Source: JAPLJU01 sp036725345
Lineage (GTDB): Bacteria > Desulfobacterota > Syntrophia > Syntrophales > UBA2192
Assembly: GCA_036725345.1 (NCBI GenBank)
Contig: DAIMEJ010000009.1
Coordinates: 62,001 to 126,000 of the forward strand
Reading direction: 5' to 3'
Length of the DNA: 64,000 nt
Made by a program: the position numbers and the translations under genes. The notes under the pieces were generated by a model. The model was given only the letters and a program-made list of their open reading frames with translations. It was not told the origin of the DNA and did no database searches. Numbering within the stretch: the first letter of the stretch is position 1; each line of letters begins with the position of its first letter. This document shows, one piece after another, positions 16,691 through 24,775 of this stretch.

Positions 16691-17005
16691 CCCTTAACCT
16701 CCTTTCACTCTGAATTTTCACGGTCCCCGCCCCCTTCAGGGGATCGGGATCGATTTAAAAAGTCAGAGCGCCATACAGGAAGAATGGATGACCGCCGCGG
16801 TGCGAAACCCGTGAGCCTTCTGCCGGGCCGCTGAACATGAAAAGCTCTCTCCGGGGTGCCCCTTCCCAACCCGCTCGCGGGAAAGGACCGTCCGGATTGC
16901 CCTCCAGGTCTCGGCAGGCCGATGCAATCGTTTAAACTTCCCGTACCTGCTGTCTCTGACTTCTGTAAGCAATTTCTCCTAATGGGCCATTTTTTGCCCG
17001 GGGCT
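16691..17005 (-). promoter_or_regulatory. rplJ leader with probable L10-binding structure
   Basis: This 315-base gap between rplA and rplJ has no convincing gene. On the minus strand a segment at about 16895-16966 contains AGACAGCAGG and, 28 bases on, CCTGCCGAGAC, the paired sequences typical of the ribosomal protein L10 leader family. Translational feedback by the L10-L12 complex is the known role of that family. Nearer rplJ there is a short CCCCT/GGGG hairpin. The motif is seen in the sequence; regulation is inferred. Confidence 0.7.
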
Positions 17006-17710
17006 CTACTTCAAAATGTTCCGTATATCCAGGGGATCCACCTTTACACCCGGCCCCATCGTGGTGGAGAGTGAAATGGTTTTGAGATAGGTTCCTTTGC
17101 TCGAAGCCGGTTTCAGTTTGATGATCGTTTCGATCAGGGCCATGAAATTATCATAGAGCTTGTCCGCGCCGAAAGACACCTTCCCGAAGGGGGAATGGAC
17201 GATGCCCGCTTTCTCCACCCGGAATTCCACCTTTCCCGCTTTCAGCTCCTTGACGACCTTGCCCACGTCAAAGGTCACCGTTCCGACCTTGGGGTTCGGC
17301 ATGAGTCCCCGGGGACCCAGGACCTTTCCCAGTTTTCCGACGTTTGCCATCATGTCCGGCGTGGCCACGACACGGTCGAAGTCCAGCCAGCCGCCCCTGA
17401 TCTTCTCCATGAGATCGTCGGAGCCGACGAAATCGGCCCCTGCCTCCCGGGCTTCTTTTTCCTTCTCGCCCTTCGCGAAGACAAGCACCCGGACGGCTTT
17501 TCCGAGCCCGTGCGGCAGGGCCACGCTGCCCCGGACCATCTGGTCCGCGTGCTTCGGGTCCACACCGAGACGAATGGAGGCGTCGACGGTTTCATCGAAC
17601 TTCGCCTTTCCCATGTTCATGAGAATGCCGAGGGCCTCCCGCAGCGCGTAGCGCTGGCCGGGCACGGCCTTTTTTCTGGATTCCTGGTATTTTTTCCCTC
17701 TGTTGGACAT
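17006..17710 (-). CDS. rplA: 50S ribosomal protein L1
   Basis: L1 (234 aa) forms the mobile stalk that moves deacylated tRNA from the E site; in E. coli it represses the rplK-rplA operon. The start is taken at MSNRGKKYQESRKK because the upstream in-frame extension is not L1-like. The signature GPRGLMPNPKVGTV is present. It lies 22 bases after rplK, the usual partner. Confidence 0.97.
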   Translation of the reverse strand: MSNRGKKYQESRKKAVPGQRYALREALGILMNMGKAKFDETVDASIRLGVDPKHADQMVRGSVALPHGLGKAVRVLVFAKGEKEKEAREAGADFVGSDDLMEKIRGGWLDFDRVVATPDMMANVGKLGKVLGPRGLMPNPKVGTVTFDVGKVVKELKAGKVEFRVEKAGIVHSPFGKVSFGADKLYDNFMALIETIIKLKPASSKGTYLKTISLSTTMGPGVKVDPLDIRNILK

Positions 17711-17732
17711 GATCAAACCTCGAACCTGTGGC

Positions 17733-18158
17733 TTAGGAAACGATCTCGATCCCCATGGACCGGGCCGTCCCCTCAATCGTCTTGATAGCGCCTTCGACAT
17801 TGATGGCATTCAGATCGTTCATCTTGAGCTCCGCGATCTCGCGCACCTGCTTGGCCGTCACCTGACCCACCTTTTCCCGCTTGGGGTCGCCCGCGCCCTT
17901 GGCGATCTTGGCGGCCTGCTTCAGAAGAACCGATACCGGCGGCGTCTTGGTGACAAAGGTGAAGGAACGGTCCGCGTAAACCGTGATGACCACCGGGATG
18001 ATCATCCCCTCCTGCTTGGCCGTCATGGCGTTATAGGCCTTGCAAAACTCCATGATGTTCACGCCGTGCTGGCCGAGGGCGGGACCGATGGGAGGCGACG
18101 GCGTCGCCTTTCCGGCCTGAATCTGCAGCTTGATGTTCGCGATGACCTTCTTTGCCAT
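17733..18158 (-). CDS. rplK: 50S ribosomal protein L11
   Basis: L11 (141 aa) binds the GTPase-associated centre of 23S rRNA and is needed for RelA-type stringent signalling. The start MAKKVIANIKLQIQAGKA is the family consensus; the frame runs 30 codons upstream without support and would overlap nusG. The proline-rich segment ATPSPPIGPALGQHGVN (thiostrepton-binding face) is present. It follows nusG and precedes rplA. Confidence 0.97.
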   Translation of the reverse strand: MAKKVIANIKLQIQAGKATPSPPIGPALGQHGVNIMEFCKAYNAMTAKQEGMIIPVVITVYADRSFTFVTKTPPVSVLLKQAAKIAKGAGDPKREKVGQVTAKQVREIAELKMNDLNAINVEGAIKTIEGTARSMGIEIVS

Positions 18159-18213
18159 AAAAATCCCCTGTCTTCCGATGATATCGTTATCCGCCGCGCC
18201 GAAGCAGCGCTTT

Positions 18214-18744
18214 CTAGTGCTCGACCACCTGAATGAAATCGAGCTCAACGGGGGTGGACCGCCCGAAGATGCTGACGATCACCCGGAGCTTCCCCTTTTC
18301 GGGTTTCACCTCGTCGACGATGCCGTCGAAGTTCGTGAAGGGCCCGTCGATGATCTTGACATGGTCCCCCACGTCGAACTTGAATTTCGGCTTGGGTTTG
18401 AGCGTCCCCTCCTCGATCCTCGTCCTGAGGGCCGCCACGTCCTCGTCGGCAATGGGGGCCGGCTTGTCCTTGCTTCCGATGAAGCCGGTCACCTTGGGCG
18501 TGCTCTTGACGATGTGCCAGGTGTCGTCGTTCAGCTCCATCCGGATCAGGACATAACCGGGGAAGAATTTCCGCTTGGAGGTCTTTTTTTCTCCCCCGAT
18601 GAGCTCGACGATGTCCTCTTCAGGCACGAGGATTTCCCCGAAGTGCTCCTGCATGCCGGCCGCTTCGATTCGCTCCTGGAGGGAAACCTTGACCTTGTTT
18701 TCAAAGCCCGAGTAAGTATGGATGACGTACCACCTGAAGGCCAT
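18214..18744 (-). CDS. nusG: Transcription termination/antitermination factor NusG
   Basis: NusG (176 aa) binds the RNA polymerase clamp via its N-terminal domain and Rho or S10 via its KOW domain. The opening WYVIHTYSGFENKV and the C-terminal KOW signature (FDVGDHVKIIDGPFTNFDG) are clear. It sits 6 bases after secE. Length and order (secE-nusG-rplK) are standard. Confidence 0.98.
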   Translation of the reverse strand: MAFRWYVIHTYSGFENKVKVSLQERIEAAGMQEHFGEILVPEEDIVELIGGEKKTSKRKFFPGYVLIRMELNDDTWHIVKSTPKVTGFIGSKDKPAPIADEDVAALRTRIEEGTLKPKPKFKFDVGDHVKIIDGPFTNFDGIVDEVKPEKGKLRVIVSIFGRSTPVELDFIQVVEH

Positions 18745-18750
18745 ATCACC

Positions 18751-18960
18751 TCAACCCAGAATCAACTTCATGATCTTGACCAGCCCGAAATCGAAGATCC
18801 CCAGAATGAGCGAAACGACAAGAACCACGACCAGCACGACGGACGTGGAGGTCATGGCCTGCTTGGTCGTCGGCCAGGTCACCTTGGAGAGTTCCGTTCT
18901 GGCCTCTTTCAAAAACAGCTTCGATGTCAGAAAGGCGGCTTTGATCTTATCCATGTCCAC
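18751..18960 (-). CDS. secE: Preprotein translocase subunit SecE
   Basis: A short single-span SecE (about 69 aa) of the SecYEG channel. An amphipathic helix with the conserved ELSKVTWPT motif is followed by one membrane segment (about residues 38-60). Start is uncertain: a GTG at 18960 or the in-frame ATG two codons on at 18954; neither has a good ribosome site. It lies between tRNA-Trp and nusG. Confidence 0.93.
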   Translation of the reverse strand: MDMDKIKAAFLTSKLFLKEARTELSKVTWPTTKQAMTSTSVVLVVVLVVSLILGIFDFGLVKIMKLILG

Positions 18961-18989
18961 CGACCCGGGGTAATCCCCCCAATATAAGA

Positions 18990-19066
18990 TGGCAGGCCAG
19001 GAGGGACTCGAACCCCCAACATCCGGATTTGGAGTCCGGCGCTCTAGCCATTAGAGCTACTGGCCT
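18990..19066 (-). tRNA. tRNA-Trp (CCA)
   Basis: A 77-base cloverleaf with encoded CCA. Acceptor AGGCCAG pairs with CTGGCCT; the anticodon loop CTCCAAA gives CCA. It lies between rpmG and secE, as part of a mixed tRNA/protein transcript. Confidence 0.96.
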
Positions 19067-19098
19067 GTCTCCATCACCTGCCGTTGTTCCCCTCCGGA

Positions 19099-19248
19099 TT
19101 ACTTCGTCTCCCTGTGCAGGGTGTGCGCCTTGCAGAATTTGCAGTATTTCTTCATTTCGAGACGATCCTGCATGGTCCGCTTGTTTTTCGTCGTGTTGTA
19201 GTTCCGGCGTTTGCACTCCGTGCAGGCCAGGGTGATGATGTTCCTCAT
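19099..19248 (-). CDS. rpmG: 50S ribosomal protein L33
   Basis: A 49-residue L33, starting MRNIITLACTECKRRNY and ending HTLHRETK. It is the zinc-binding form, with two CxxC pairs (CTEC and CKFC). It lies between tRNA-Thr(GGU) and tRNA-Trp. In many bacteria a tufB copy precedes it here; none is present. Confidence 0.95.
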   Translation of the reverse strand: MRNIITLACTECKRRNYNTTKNKRTMQDRLEMKKYCKFCKAHTLHRETK

Positions 19249-19270
19249 GGTCAACCTACTCTCACAGCAC

Positions 19271-19346
19271 TGGAGCCCACGACCAGGATTGAACTGGTGA
19301 CCTCATCCTTACCAAGGATGTGCTCTACCGACTGAGCTACGTGGGC
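19271..19346 (-). tRNA. tRNA-Thr (GGT)
   Basis: A 76-base cloverleaf, acceptor GCCCACG/CGTGGGC, with encoded CCA. The anticodon loop TTGGTAA gives GGT. Fourth tRNA of the Thr-Tyr-Gly-Thr cluster. Confidence 0.96.
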
Positions 19347-19437
19347 CTCTCCGCCGCGCAGACAAGACTTCGTTTTTCTTATCGCCGCGCCTCGAAATCC
19401 GCTGGGCGCAACGCCCGGATCCGTTCAAAACGAGAAC

Positions 19438-19513
19438 TGGAGCGGGAAACGGGATTCGAACCCGCGACCCTCAGCTTGGAAGGCTGACGCTCTAGCCACT
19501 GAGCTACTCCCGC
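19438..19513 (-). tRNA. tRNA-Gly (TCC)
   Basis: A 76-base cloverleaf, acceptor GCGGGAG/TTCCCGC, with encoded CCA. The anticodon loop CTTCCAA gives TCC. Third tRNA of the cluster. Confidence 0.96.
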
Positions 19514-19551
19514 TCATCAAACAAAGAAGACAAAAACGTCTTACCCTTGCA

Positions 19552-19636
<85 letters not shown>

Positions 19637-19654
19637 AGCTTTCATATGGCCAAT

Positions 19655-19729
19655 TGGAGCTGGCGATGGGAGTCGAACCCGCAACCGGCTGATTACAAAT
19701 CAGCTGCTCTACCGTTGAGCTACGCCAGC
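19655..19729 (-). tRNA. tRNA-Thr (TGT)
   Basis: A 75-base cloverleaf, acceptor GCTGGCG/CGCCAGC, encoded CCA, anticodon loop TTTGTAA giving TGT. First tRNA of the Thr-Tyr-Gly-Thr series, just downstream of the promoter at 19756-19784. Confidence 0.96.
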
Positions 19730-19755
19730 AAAAACGTGAAAAGCAGAATCTAGAG

Positions 19756-19784
19756 AGGTTAAATTTGCTGATTTAATTTGTCAA
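19756..19784 (-). promoter_or_regulatory. Probable sigma-70 promoter of the tRNA/secE-nusG transcript
   Basis: On the minus strand a perfect TTGACA (19784-19779) is followed after 17 bases by TAACCT (19761-19756), 27 bases before tRNA-Thr(TGT). The AT-rich spacer and position fit a strong stable-RNA promoter. The -10 match is weak (3 of 6). Confidence 0.6.
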
Positions 19785-19828
19785 GTGTTTTTTTTGGAAA
19801 GATTGCTTATGGCGTGACCCCGCAGTCC

Positions 19829-21343
19829 TCACTCCCGGCTGCCGAAAACCTCTGCGGAGAATGTGTATATTTCAGTCCCTTCCTCCTTCCAGGCCTCAGC
19901 CGGAAGTCCGGCCTTATAGCAGGTTTCCTTGAGAAAAGTCAAGCGGTCCCATCGATACTCCGTGGCCACCTGGGGGAGCAGGAGCCCCGACTGGAAACCC
20001 CTGACCACGTAAAGGCCGTCCCTGCCGATTTTTATATCATTGATATCTTTCATTTTTTTGAGAGGCGTGAGCACCGATATCTCGATGTCCAGATCGGCCA
20101 GTTCCTCCCTTTTGAGGGGCGGGAATCTCGGATCCTTGAAGGCCGCGGCCAGGGCCATATCGCTCACCGCCTGGGCCAGCGGCTTGCGCGCCTCGATGTA
20201 GCCGATACAACCCCTCAACCTGCCTTGCTTTTTCAGCGAAACGAAAGCCCCCCTCTTTTCCCGCGTCGCCCCCGACGCGGAAGACAGCGACGGCAGGGGC
20301 TTCCCCTTGAGGCGGCATTCGATGGTGTTCCGGGCATGCTCCAGCAGCGATTTCTTGTCCTCTTCGCTGAGTCCCGTTCCGGCAGCGGCCGGATTCGCGG
20401 AAACGCGGCTTCCCGACGGGTTATCGACATACATGGCAGCGGAGAGATAACCGACGACACGTCCCTTGTCGCCTGTCACATCCCCGGAGTTGGCATATTT
20501 GAGAACCTTGACGCCGGTGCCTCCGAGCTTCCGGGCAACCAACATCGTCACCACCATGGGCCCCCCGCCGCAGGCTTCGCAGGAGCCGCCCTCCAGATTC
20601 CGGATCAGGCCGTCCGTGTCCATCTTCTGGACGAGGTCGACGACGCGCCGATCGAGCTTCACAGCCCTGTCGTAGGAATGAAAATGAGACAGGTCCGAGC
20701 TGCCCACAACGAGGACCTTTTTCCCCTTGACGGCCTTGTAAATGGCCTCGGCCAGCTCCTCGCAGGCCCGGCGATCCTGGTCCCCCATGACGATGGGCAC
20801 AAAGGAAAATTGCCCGAGGGCAACCTGCAGGAAGGGAAGCTGAATTTCGATGGAATGTTCCTGGGCATGGGCCTGGGGGTGATAAGCGATGCCCCCTCCG
20901 TGTCCGATGATCCGCCCGGCGAGATCGCCATCCACGGGCACCACGCCGAGGGGTGTTTCGTAACCCCCGCTCGGATACACGGACGCGCCCCTGAAGAGGG
21001 ACCGGTGGCTGGGACCGATCACGATGACGGAATCAAAGTGCCGGCCCTGGACGAGTTTGTATCCGTGCGCTGCGATCTGCCCGGAGTAGATATACCCGGC
21101 ATGGGGCGAGATGAGCCCGACGACCCGTCCGCGCACACCGTTACCGGGAACTTTTTTGAGGTATTCCTTGATATCCCTCGTCAACTCGGCCGGGTCCCCC
21201 GGATACCAGGTCCCGGCAATCACGGGCTTTCGGACATTTTTCTCCATGCGAACCCCCTCCCCCGCCGGCGGCAGCAAAAAGACCAGAAGAACGGCTGCGG
21301 AAAAAATCCTGAAAAATCTTCGAATTCCTCTAGAAGCCTTCAT
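19829..21343 (-). CDS. MEMO-AMMECR1 fusion protein (AmmeMemoRadiSam B+A)
   Basis: A 504-residue fusion. Residues about 36-300 match the MEMO family (AmmeMemoRadiSam protein B), with RKPVIAGTWYPGDP near the start, the conserved SPHAGYIYSG histidine and VGSSDLSHFHSYD. Residues about 325-500 are AMMECR1-like (protein A), with the LRGCIGYIE signature. MEMO proteins resemble dioxygenases and bind metal; the bacterial role is not established. The first 30 residues form a hydrophobic stretch (AAVLLVFLLPPAGEG) that looks like a signal peptide, yet a strong Shine-Dalgarno (GGAGGGGG) lies 5 bases before an internal ATG at 21247, which would give a cytosolic form. The third member, a radical-SAM protein, is not in the window. 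Confidence 0.9.
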   Translation of the reverse strand: MKASRGIRRFFRIFSAAVLLVFLLPPAGEGVRMEKNVRKPVIAGTWYPGDPAELTRDIKEYLKKVPGNGVRGRVVGLISPHAGYIYSGQIAAHGYKLVQGRHFDSVIVIGPSHRSLFRGASVYPSGGYETPLGVVPVDGDLAGRIIGHGGGIAYHPQAHAQEHSIEIQLPFLQVALGQFSFVPIVMGDQDRRACEELAEAIYKAVKGKKVLVVGSSDLSHFHSYDRAVKLDRRVVDLVQKMDTDGLIRNLEGGSCEACGGGPMVVTMLVARKLGGTGVKVLKYANSGDVTGDKGRVVGYLSAAMYVDNPSGSRVSANPAAAGTGLSEEDKKSLLEHARNTIECRLKGKPLPSLSSASGATREKRGAFVSLKKQGRLRGCIGYIEARKPLAQAVSDMALAAAFKDPRFPPLKREELADLDIEISVLTPLKKMKDINDIKIGRDGLYVVRGFQSGLLLPQVATEYRWDRLTFLKETCYKAGLPAEAWKEEGTEIYTFSAEVFGSRE

Positions 21344-21412
21344 AAGGTGCCGGAATAAAGACAGACAAGACGAACTGGAGACCCTCGCAGACGAGATACG
21401 TACTTGCTGTTC

Positions 21413-21442
21413 AATTTAGCGAGTGAAAGGACGCGCTGTCAA
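21413..21442 (-). promoter_or_regulatory. Probable promoter of the MEMO-AMMECR1 gene
   Basis: On the minus strand TTGACA (21442-21437) is followed after 18 bases by TAAATT (21418-21413), 70 bases before the gene start. It is back-to-back with the gap promoter at 21481. Confidence 0.55.
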
Positions 21443-21480
21443 GAAGAAAGCGCTAAAGGAATCGATAAATTAAAAAATCG

Positions 21481-21509
21481 TTGACACCCGCGGCGGGGAC
21501 GTTTAAAAG
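21481..21509 (+). promoter_or_regulatory. Probable sigma-70 promoter of gap-tpiA-secG
   Basis: A perfect TTGACA (21481-21486), a 17-base spacer and TAAAAG (21504-21509) lie 30 bases before the gap start. An AAGGGAGG ribosome site follows at 21525-21532. The spacer is GC-rich. Confidence 0.65.
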
Positions 21510-21538
21510 AGCGTCAGACTTCATAAGGGAGGTTCATC

Positions 21539-22546
21539 ATGGCGGTAAAGGTTGCAATCAACGGGTTCGGTCGAACGGGCCGCTCAATCCTCAGGGCGTG
21601 TGCCGGGCGCGGGGATATCGAGGTTGTCGCGGTCAACTCCAGGGCCCATACTTCCATTCTGGCCCACCTTCTTAAATACGACTCCGTGCACGGAAAGTTC
21701 GGCGCCGAGGTCTCGCACGGCGAAGACCATCTCGTCGTCGGCGGGAAAAAGGTGACCGTCACCAACGAGACGAAAAACATTGGCAGCCTTCCCTGGGGAG
21801 CCATGGGTGTGGACATCGTTTTGGAGTCGACGGGCGTATTCAGGAAACGGGACCAGATCGCCGGGCACCTGACCGCCGGGGCCAAGAAGGTCATCCTCGC
21901 CGCGCCCGGGAAAGGGGTTGACGCGACCTTCGTCGTCGGCGTGAACGAAGAGAGCTACGATCCGCGGAAACACCACGTGGTGTCCAACGCCTCCTGCACC
22001 ACCAACTGCCTCGCCCCGCTCGCGAAGGTGCTTCACGACCGTTTCGGCATCAAGAGGGGGTTCATGACCACCTGCCACGCCTACACCATGGACCAGCGGC
22101 TTTTGGACGGCTCTCACAATGATCTCCGTCGGGCGCGCGCGGCGGCCCTCTCCATTGTTCCGACGACCACCGGCGCGGCCAGGACGGTCGGGGAGGTCAT
22201 CCCGGAGCTGAAGGGGAAACTCGACGGCGTGGCCCTTCGCGTCCCGACGCCGAATGTCTCCGTCGTCGATCTCGTCGCGGAAGTTTCGAGAAGCGTCTCC
22301 ACCGATGAAGTCAACGCCTCCGTCCGGGAGGCCGCGGCGGGCCGGTTCAAGGACATCATCTTTTACTGCGAGGAGGAACTCGTTTCAATCGACTTCACGA
22401 GCAGCCCTTATTCGACCATCTTCGACGCCCCGCTGACGAACGTGATCGACGGAAGCTTCATCAAGGTCTTCGCCTGGTACGACAACGAGATGGGTTTCGC
22501 AAGCCGGATGAGGGATCTGGCCGTCCACATGGGCAGTAAGCTCTAG
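21539..22546 (+). CDS. gap: Type I glyceraldehyde-3-phosphate dehydrogenase
   Basis: Interconverts glyceraldehyde-3-phosphate and 1,3-bisphosphoglycerate in glycolysis/gluconeogenesis (335 aa). The Rossmann motif INGFGRTGR, catalytic SNASCTTNC near residue 154 and the C-terminal WYDNEMGFASR are present. Odd point: the residue that normally is an Asp selecting NAD (after VVAVN) is Ser34 followed by Arg35, as in enzymes that accept NADP. The start has a strong AAGGGAGG site. tpiA follows after 9 bases; pgk, usually between them, is missing. Confidence 0.96.
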   Translation: MAVKVAINGFGRTGRSILRACAGRGDIEVVAVNSRAHTSILAHLLKYDSVHGKFGAEVSHGEDHLVVGGKKVTVTNETKNIGSLPWGAMGVDIVLESTGVFRKRDQIAGHLTAGAKKVILAAPGKGVDATFVVGVNEESYDPRKHHVVSNASCTTNCLAPLAKVLHDRFGIKRGFMTTCHAYTMDQRLLDGSHNDLRRARAAALSIVPTTTGAARTVGEVIPELKGKLDGVALRVPTPNVSVVDLVAEVSRSVSTDEVNASVREAAAGRFKDIIFYCEEELVSIDFTSSPYSTIFDAPLTNVIDGSFIKVFAWYDNEMGFASRMRDLAVHMGSKL

Positions 22547-22555
22547 GAGACCCCC

Positions 22556-23305
22556 ATGCCCAGGCCCTTCATCGCCGGCAACTGGAAAATGCACAAGACC
22601 GTCAGCGAGGCCCTCGAATTCGTCGGCACCCTCGCCCGCCGATTCCCGCTGCCCCAGGAACGGGACATCGCCATCGCCGCCCCCTATACGGCTCTACATT
22701 CCCTGGGCCAGGCCCTGCGGGGCACGACTATCGGGCTTGCGGCGCAGAACGTTCACTGGGAGGAAAAGGGGGCATTCACCGGCGAGGTGTCGGCGCGGAT
22801 GCTTTGCGAGGCTGGCTGCCGGTACGTCATCGCGGGGCATTCGGAGCGGCGCCGGCTATTCGGGGAAAAAAACAGGGATATCAACCTGAAGGTCAGGGCA
22901 GCACTTGCAGCGGGGCTCAAGCCCATCCTCTGCGTGGGGGAGACCCTCGAGGAGCGCGGGGCTGAAGAGACCTTCCGTGTCGTGCGGAGGCAGTTAAAAG
23001 AGGGGTTGAATAATCTGACCCCCGATGATATAAGGCGCGTCATTGTCGCCTACGAGCCGGTCTGGGCCATCGGCACCGGTAAAACGGCCGCGCCCGCGCA
23101 GGCGCAGGAGGTTCACCGATTCATCCGGCAGCTGCTCGCAGGCCTGGGCGGGGAGGACATCGCGGCGGCAACGCCGATTATATACGGAGGAAGCGTCACC
23201 CCCGGGAACATCAAAGATCTCATGGCCGAGACCGACATTGACGGTGTGCTTGTGGGCGGCGCGAGTCTCGACGTAGAGTCCTTTTCGAAGATCATTCAAT
23301 TTTAG
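22556..23305 (+). CDS. tpiA: Triosephosphate isomerase
   Basis: Interconverts dihydroxyacetone phosphate and glyceraldehyde-3-phosphate (249 aa, usual length). The catalytic residues are visible: Lys in GNWKMHKT, His in AGHSERR and Glu in AYEPVWAIGTG, plus the phosphate-binding YGGSVTPGN. It lies 9 bases after gap and 12 before secG, so the three are one operon. Confidence 0.98.
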   Translation: MPRPFIAGNWKMHKTVSEALEFVGTLARRFPLPQERDIAIAAPYTALHSLGQALRGTTIGLAAQNVHWEEKGAFTGEVSARMLCEAGCRYVIAGHSERRRLFGEKNRDINLKVRAALAAGLKPILCVGETLEERGAEETFRVVRRQLKEGLNNLTPDDIRRVIVAYEPVWAIGTGKTAAPAQAQEVHRFIRQLLAGLGGEDIAAATPIIYGGSVTPGNIKDLMAETDIDGVLVGGASLDVESFSKIIQF

Positions 23306-23317
23306 AGAGGTACCGAT

Positions 23318-23647
23318 TTGTACATCTTCATCAGCATTCTCCACGTGGTGGTCTGCGTGATGCTCATCCTCGTTGTCCTTCTCCAGAGGGGCAAGGGGGC
23401 CGACATGGGTGCCGCTTTCGGCGGCTCGAGTCAGACACTTTTCGGGAGTGCCGGCCCCGGCACATTCCTGGGCAAGATGAGCATTGCCATCGCCGTCGTT
23501 TTCATGCTCACCTCCCTGTGGCTCGCCTATTTTTCCACGCACAAGGGTTCAACGGTCATGGAAGGAGCATCCAGGGCGCCCGCAACCGAGCAGGCACCGC
23601 AGCCGTCGCCCCCCGCGGCACCGCAAGCCCCGACCGATTCGAAGTAA
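23318..23647 (+). CDS. secG: Preprotein translocase subunit SecG
   Basis: SecG (109 aa) assists the SecYEG channel. It has two hydrophobic segments (about 3-23 and 52-72) around the conserved QRGKGADMGAAFGGSSQTLFG loop-type sequence, and a proline/alanine-rich tail. The start is TTG with a GAGAGG site. secG after tpiA is a common arrangement. Confidence 0.94.
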   Translation: MYIFISILHVVVCVMLILVVLLQRGKGADMGAAFGGSSQTLFGSAGPGTFLGKMSIAIAVVFMLTSLWLAYFSTHKGSTVMEGASRAPATEQAPQPSPPAAPQAPTDSK

Positions 23648-23674
23648 CGTGACGGCACCCGTCCATCTGCGCTA

Positions 23675-23703
23675 TTGACAAAAAAATGGGGACGAGCTAA
23701 ACT
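23675..23703 (+). promoter_or_regulatory. Probable promoter of tRNA-Leu
   Basis: TTGACA (23675-23680), a 17-base spacer and TAAACT (23698-23703) end 31 bases before the tRNA. Good -35 and a 4-of-6 -10. Confidence 0.65.
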
Positions 23704-23734
23704 CCACGCACCATTCGTAAAAAAAGCTTTACGT

Positions 23735-23821
23735 GCCGAAGTGGTGGAATTTGGTAGACACGCTATCTTGAGGGGGTAGTGGGCACAACCCGTCCGGGTT
23801 CAAGTCCCGGCTTCGGCACCA
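23735..23821 (+). tRNA. tRNA-Leu (GAG)
   Basis: An 87-base class II tRNA with long variable arm. Acceptor GCCGAAG/CTTCGGC, encoded CCA, anticodon loop TTGAGGG giving GAG. It has its own promoter and terminator. Confidence 0.96.
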
Positions 23822-23835
23822 TAAAGAAAGCACCT

Positions 23836-23873
23836 TGGGGGCGTTGGACCTGTTCCAATTCCCCCATTTTTTT
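23836..23873 (+). terminator. Intrinsic terminator after tRNA-Leu
   Basis: Stem TGGGGG/CCCCCA with inner TTGGA/TCCAA pairs (23836-23866), followed by seven T. A textbook rho-independent terminator. Confidence 0.85.
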
Positions 23874-23950
23874 GTTAAGGTGCCCACGGCAGGTGATCCG
23901 AATTTCGGGTCATCCCGATTGAAATCCCGGATCAGAAAAAGGAGGCTCAG

Positions 23951-24682
23951 ATGACCAGTCACGAACGCATCATTGGCTCGCTTGTCCTGGCCCTGGGGAT
24001 CGTGCTGGCCGGATGGCTCATCGGCAGGGGGCTCATGGCATGGCGAACAGCCGACCGTTATGTCACCGTGAAGGGGTTTTCCGAAAGGGAGGTCAAGGCC
24101 GACATTGCACTTTGGCCGATACGATTTGTATCCACGAACGACAACCTCGGGCGTGCCCAGGCGGACATCAAGAAGAGCAAGGACATCATCCTCTCCTTCC
24201 TGGAGAAACACGGGATCGATCCGAAAACCGTTGAAATCCAGAAATTCGAGGTCACGGACATCCTGGCCAATCCCTACCGCGGCACCGGAACCGTTCAGAG
24301 CCGCTACATCATCTCACAGACCCTGATGGTCCGGGTCAAGGATCCCTCGCTCGTCATTGCCGCGAGCCAGGCCATCGGGGAGCTTGTCGACGCGGGTGTC
24401 ATCCTCTCGGCGAACCCCGGCATGGAGAGCACGCCGTCGTACCTCTACACGGGCCTCAACACGCTGAAGCCGGAAATGATAGCCGAGGCCACGGCCAGCG
24501 CCCGCCTGGCGGCGGAGCAGTTCGCAAAGGACTCGGGCAGCAGGGTCGGCGGTATCCGAAAGGCAAGCCAGGGGGTCTTCGAGATCCTGCCGCGGGACCG
24601 AACACCGGGGATGATGGAGTGGACGCAGCCCCAGAAGACCGTTCGCGTCGTATCGACGGTCGAGTACTACCTGCAGGATTAA
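23951..24682 (+). CDS. SIMPL domain (DUF541) protein, membrane-anchored
   Basis: A 243-residue SIMPL/DUF541 protein. One N-terminal membrane segment (about 10-28) is followed by the family opening (YVTVKGFSEREVKADIALW) and the long repeat-like beta-alpha body, ending VRVVSTVEYYLQD. Family members (e.g. the periplasmic E. coli YggE) have poorly defined roles in stress. The start has a clean AAAGGAGG site. It stands alone between two terminators. Confidence 0.85.
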   Translation: MTSHERIIGSLVLALGIVLAGWLIGRGLMAWRTADRYVTVKGFSEREVKADIALWPIRFVSTNDNLGRAQADIKKSKDIILSFLEKHGIDPKTVEIQKFEVTDILANPYRGTGTVQSRYIISQTLMVRVKDPSLVIAASQAIGELVDAGVILSANPGMESTPSYLYTGLNTLKPEMIAEATASARLAAEQFAKDSGSRVGGIRKASQGVFEILPRDRTPGMMEWTQPQKTVRVVSTVEYYLQD

Positions 24683-24735
24683 ACGGACTTCCGTCGGCCT
24701 GTCCAGCCGACGACGGCCAGGAGATAACTTCATAA

Positions 24736-24769
24736 AAAAACCCCCGAATCAGAAGATTCGGGGGTTTTT
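24736..24769. terminator. Bidirectional intrinsic terminator
   Basis: A 15-bp perfect stem (AAAAACCCCCGAATC and complement) with a 4-base loop, flanked by A and T runs, lies between the SIMPL gene (plus) and the CFI-box peptidase gene (minus). It can end transcription from both sides. Confidence 0.9.
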
Positions 24770-24775
24770 ATCTTT

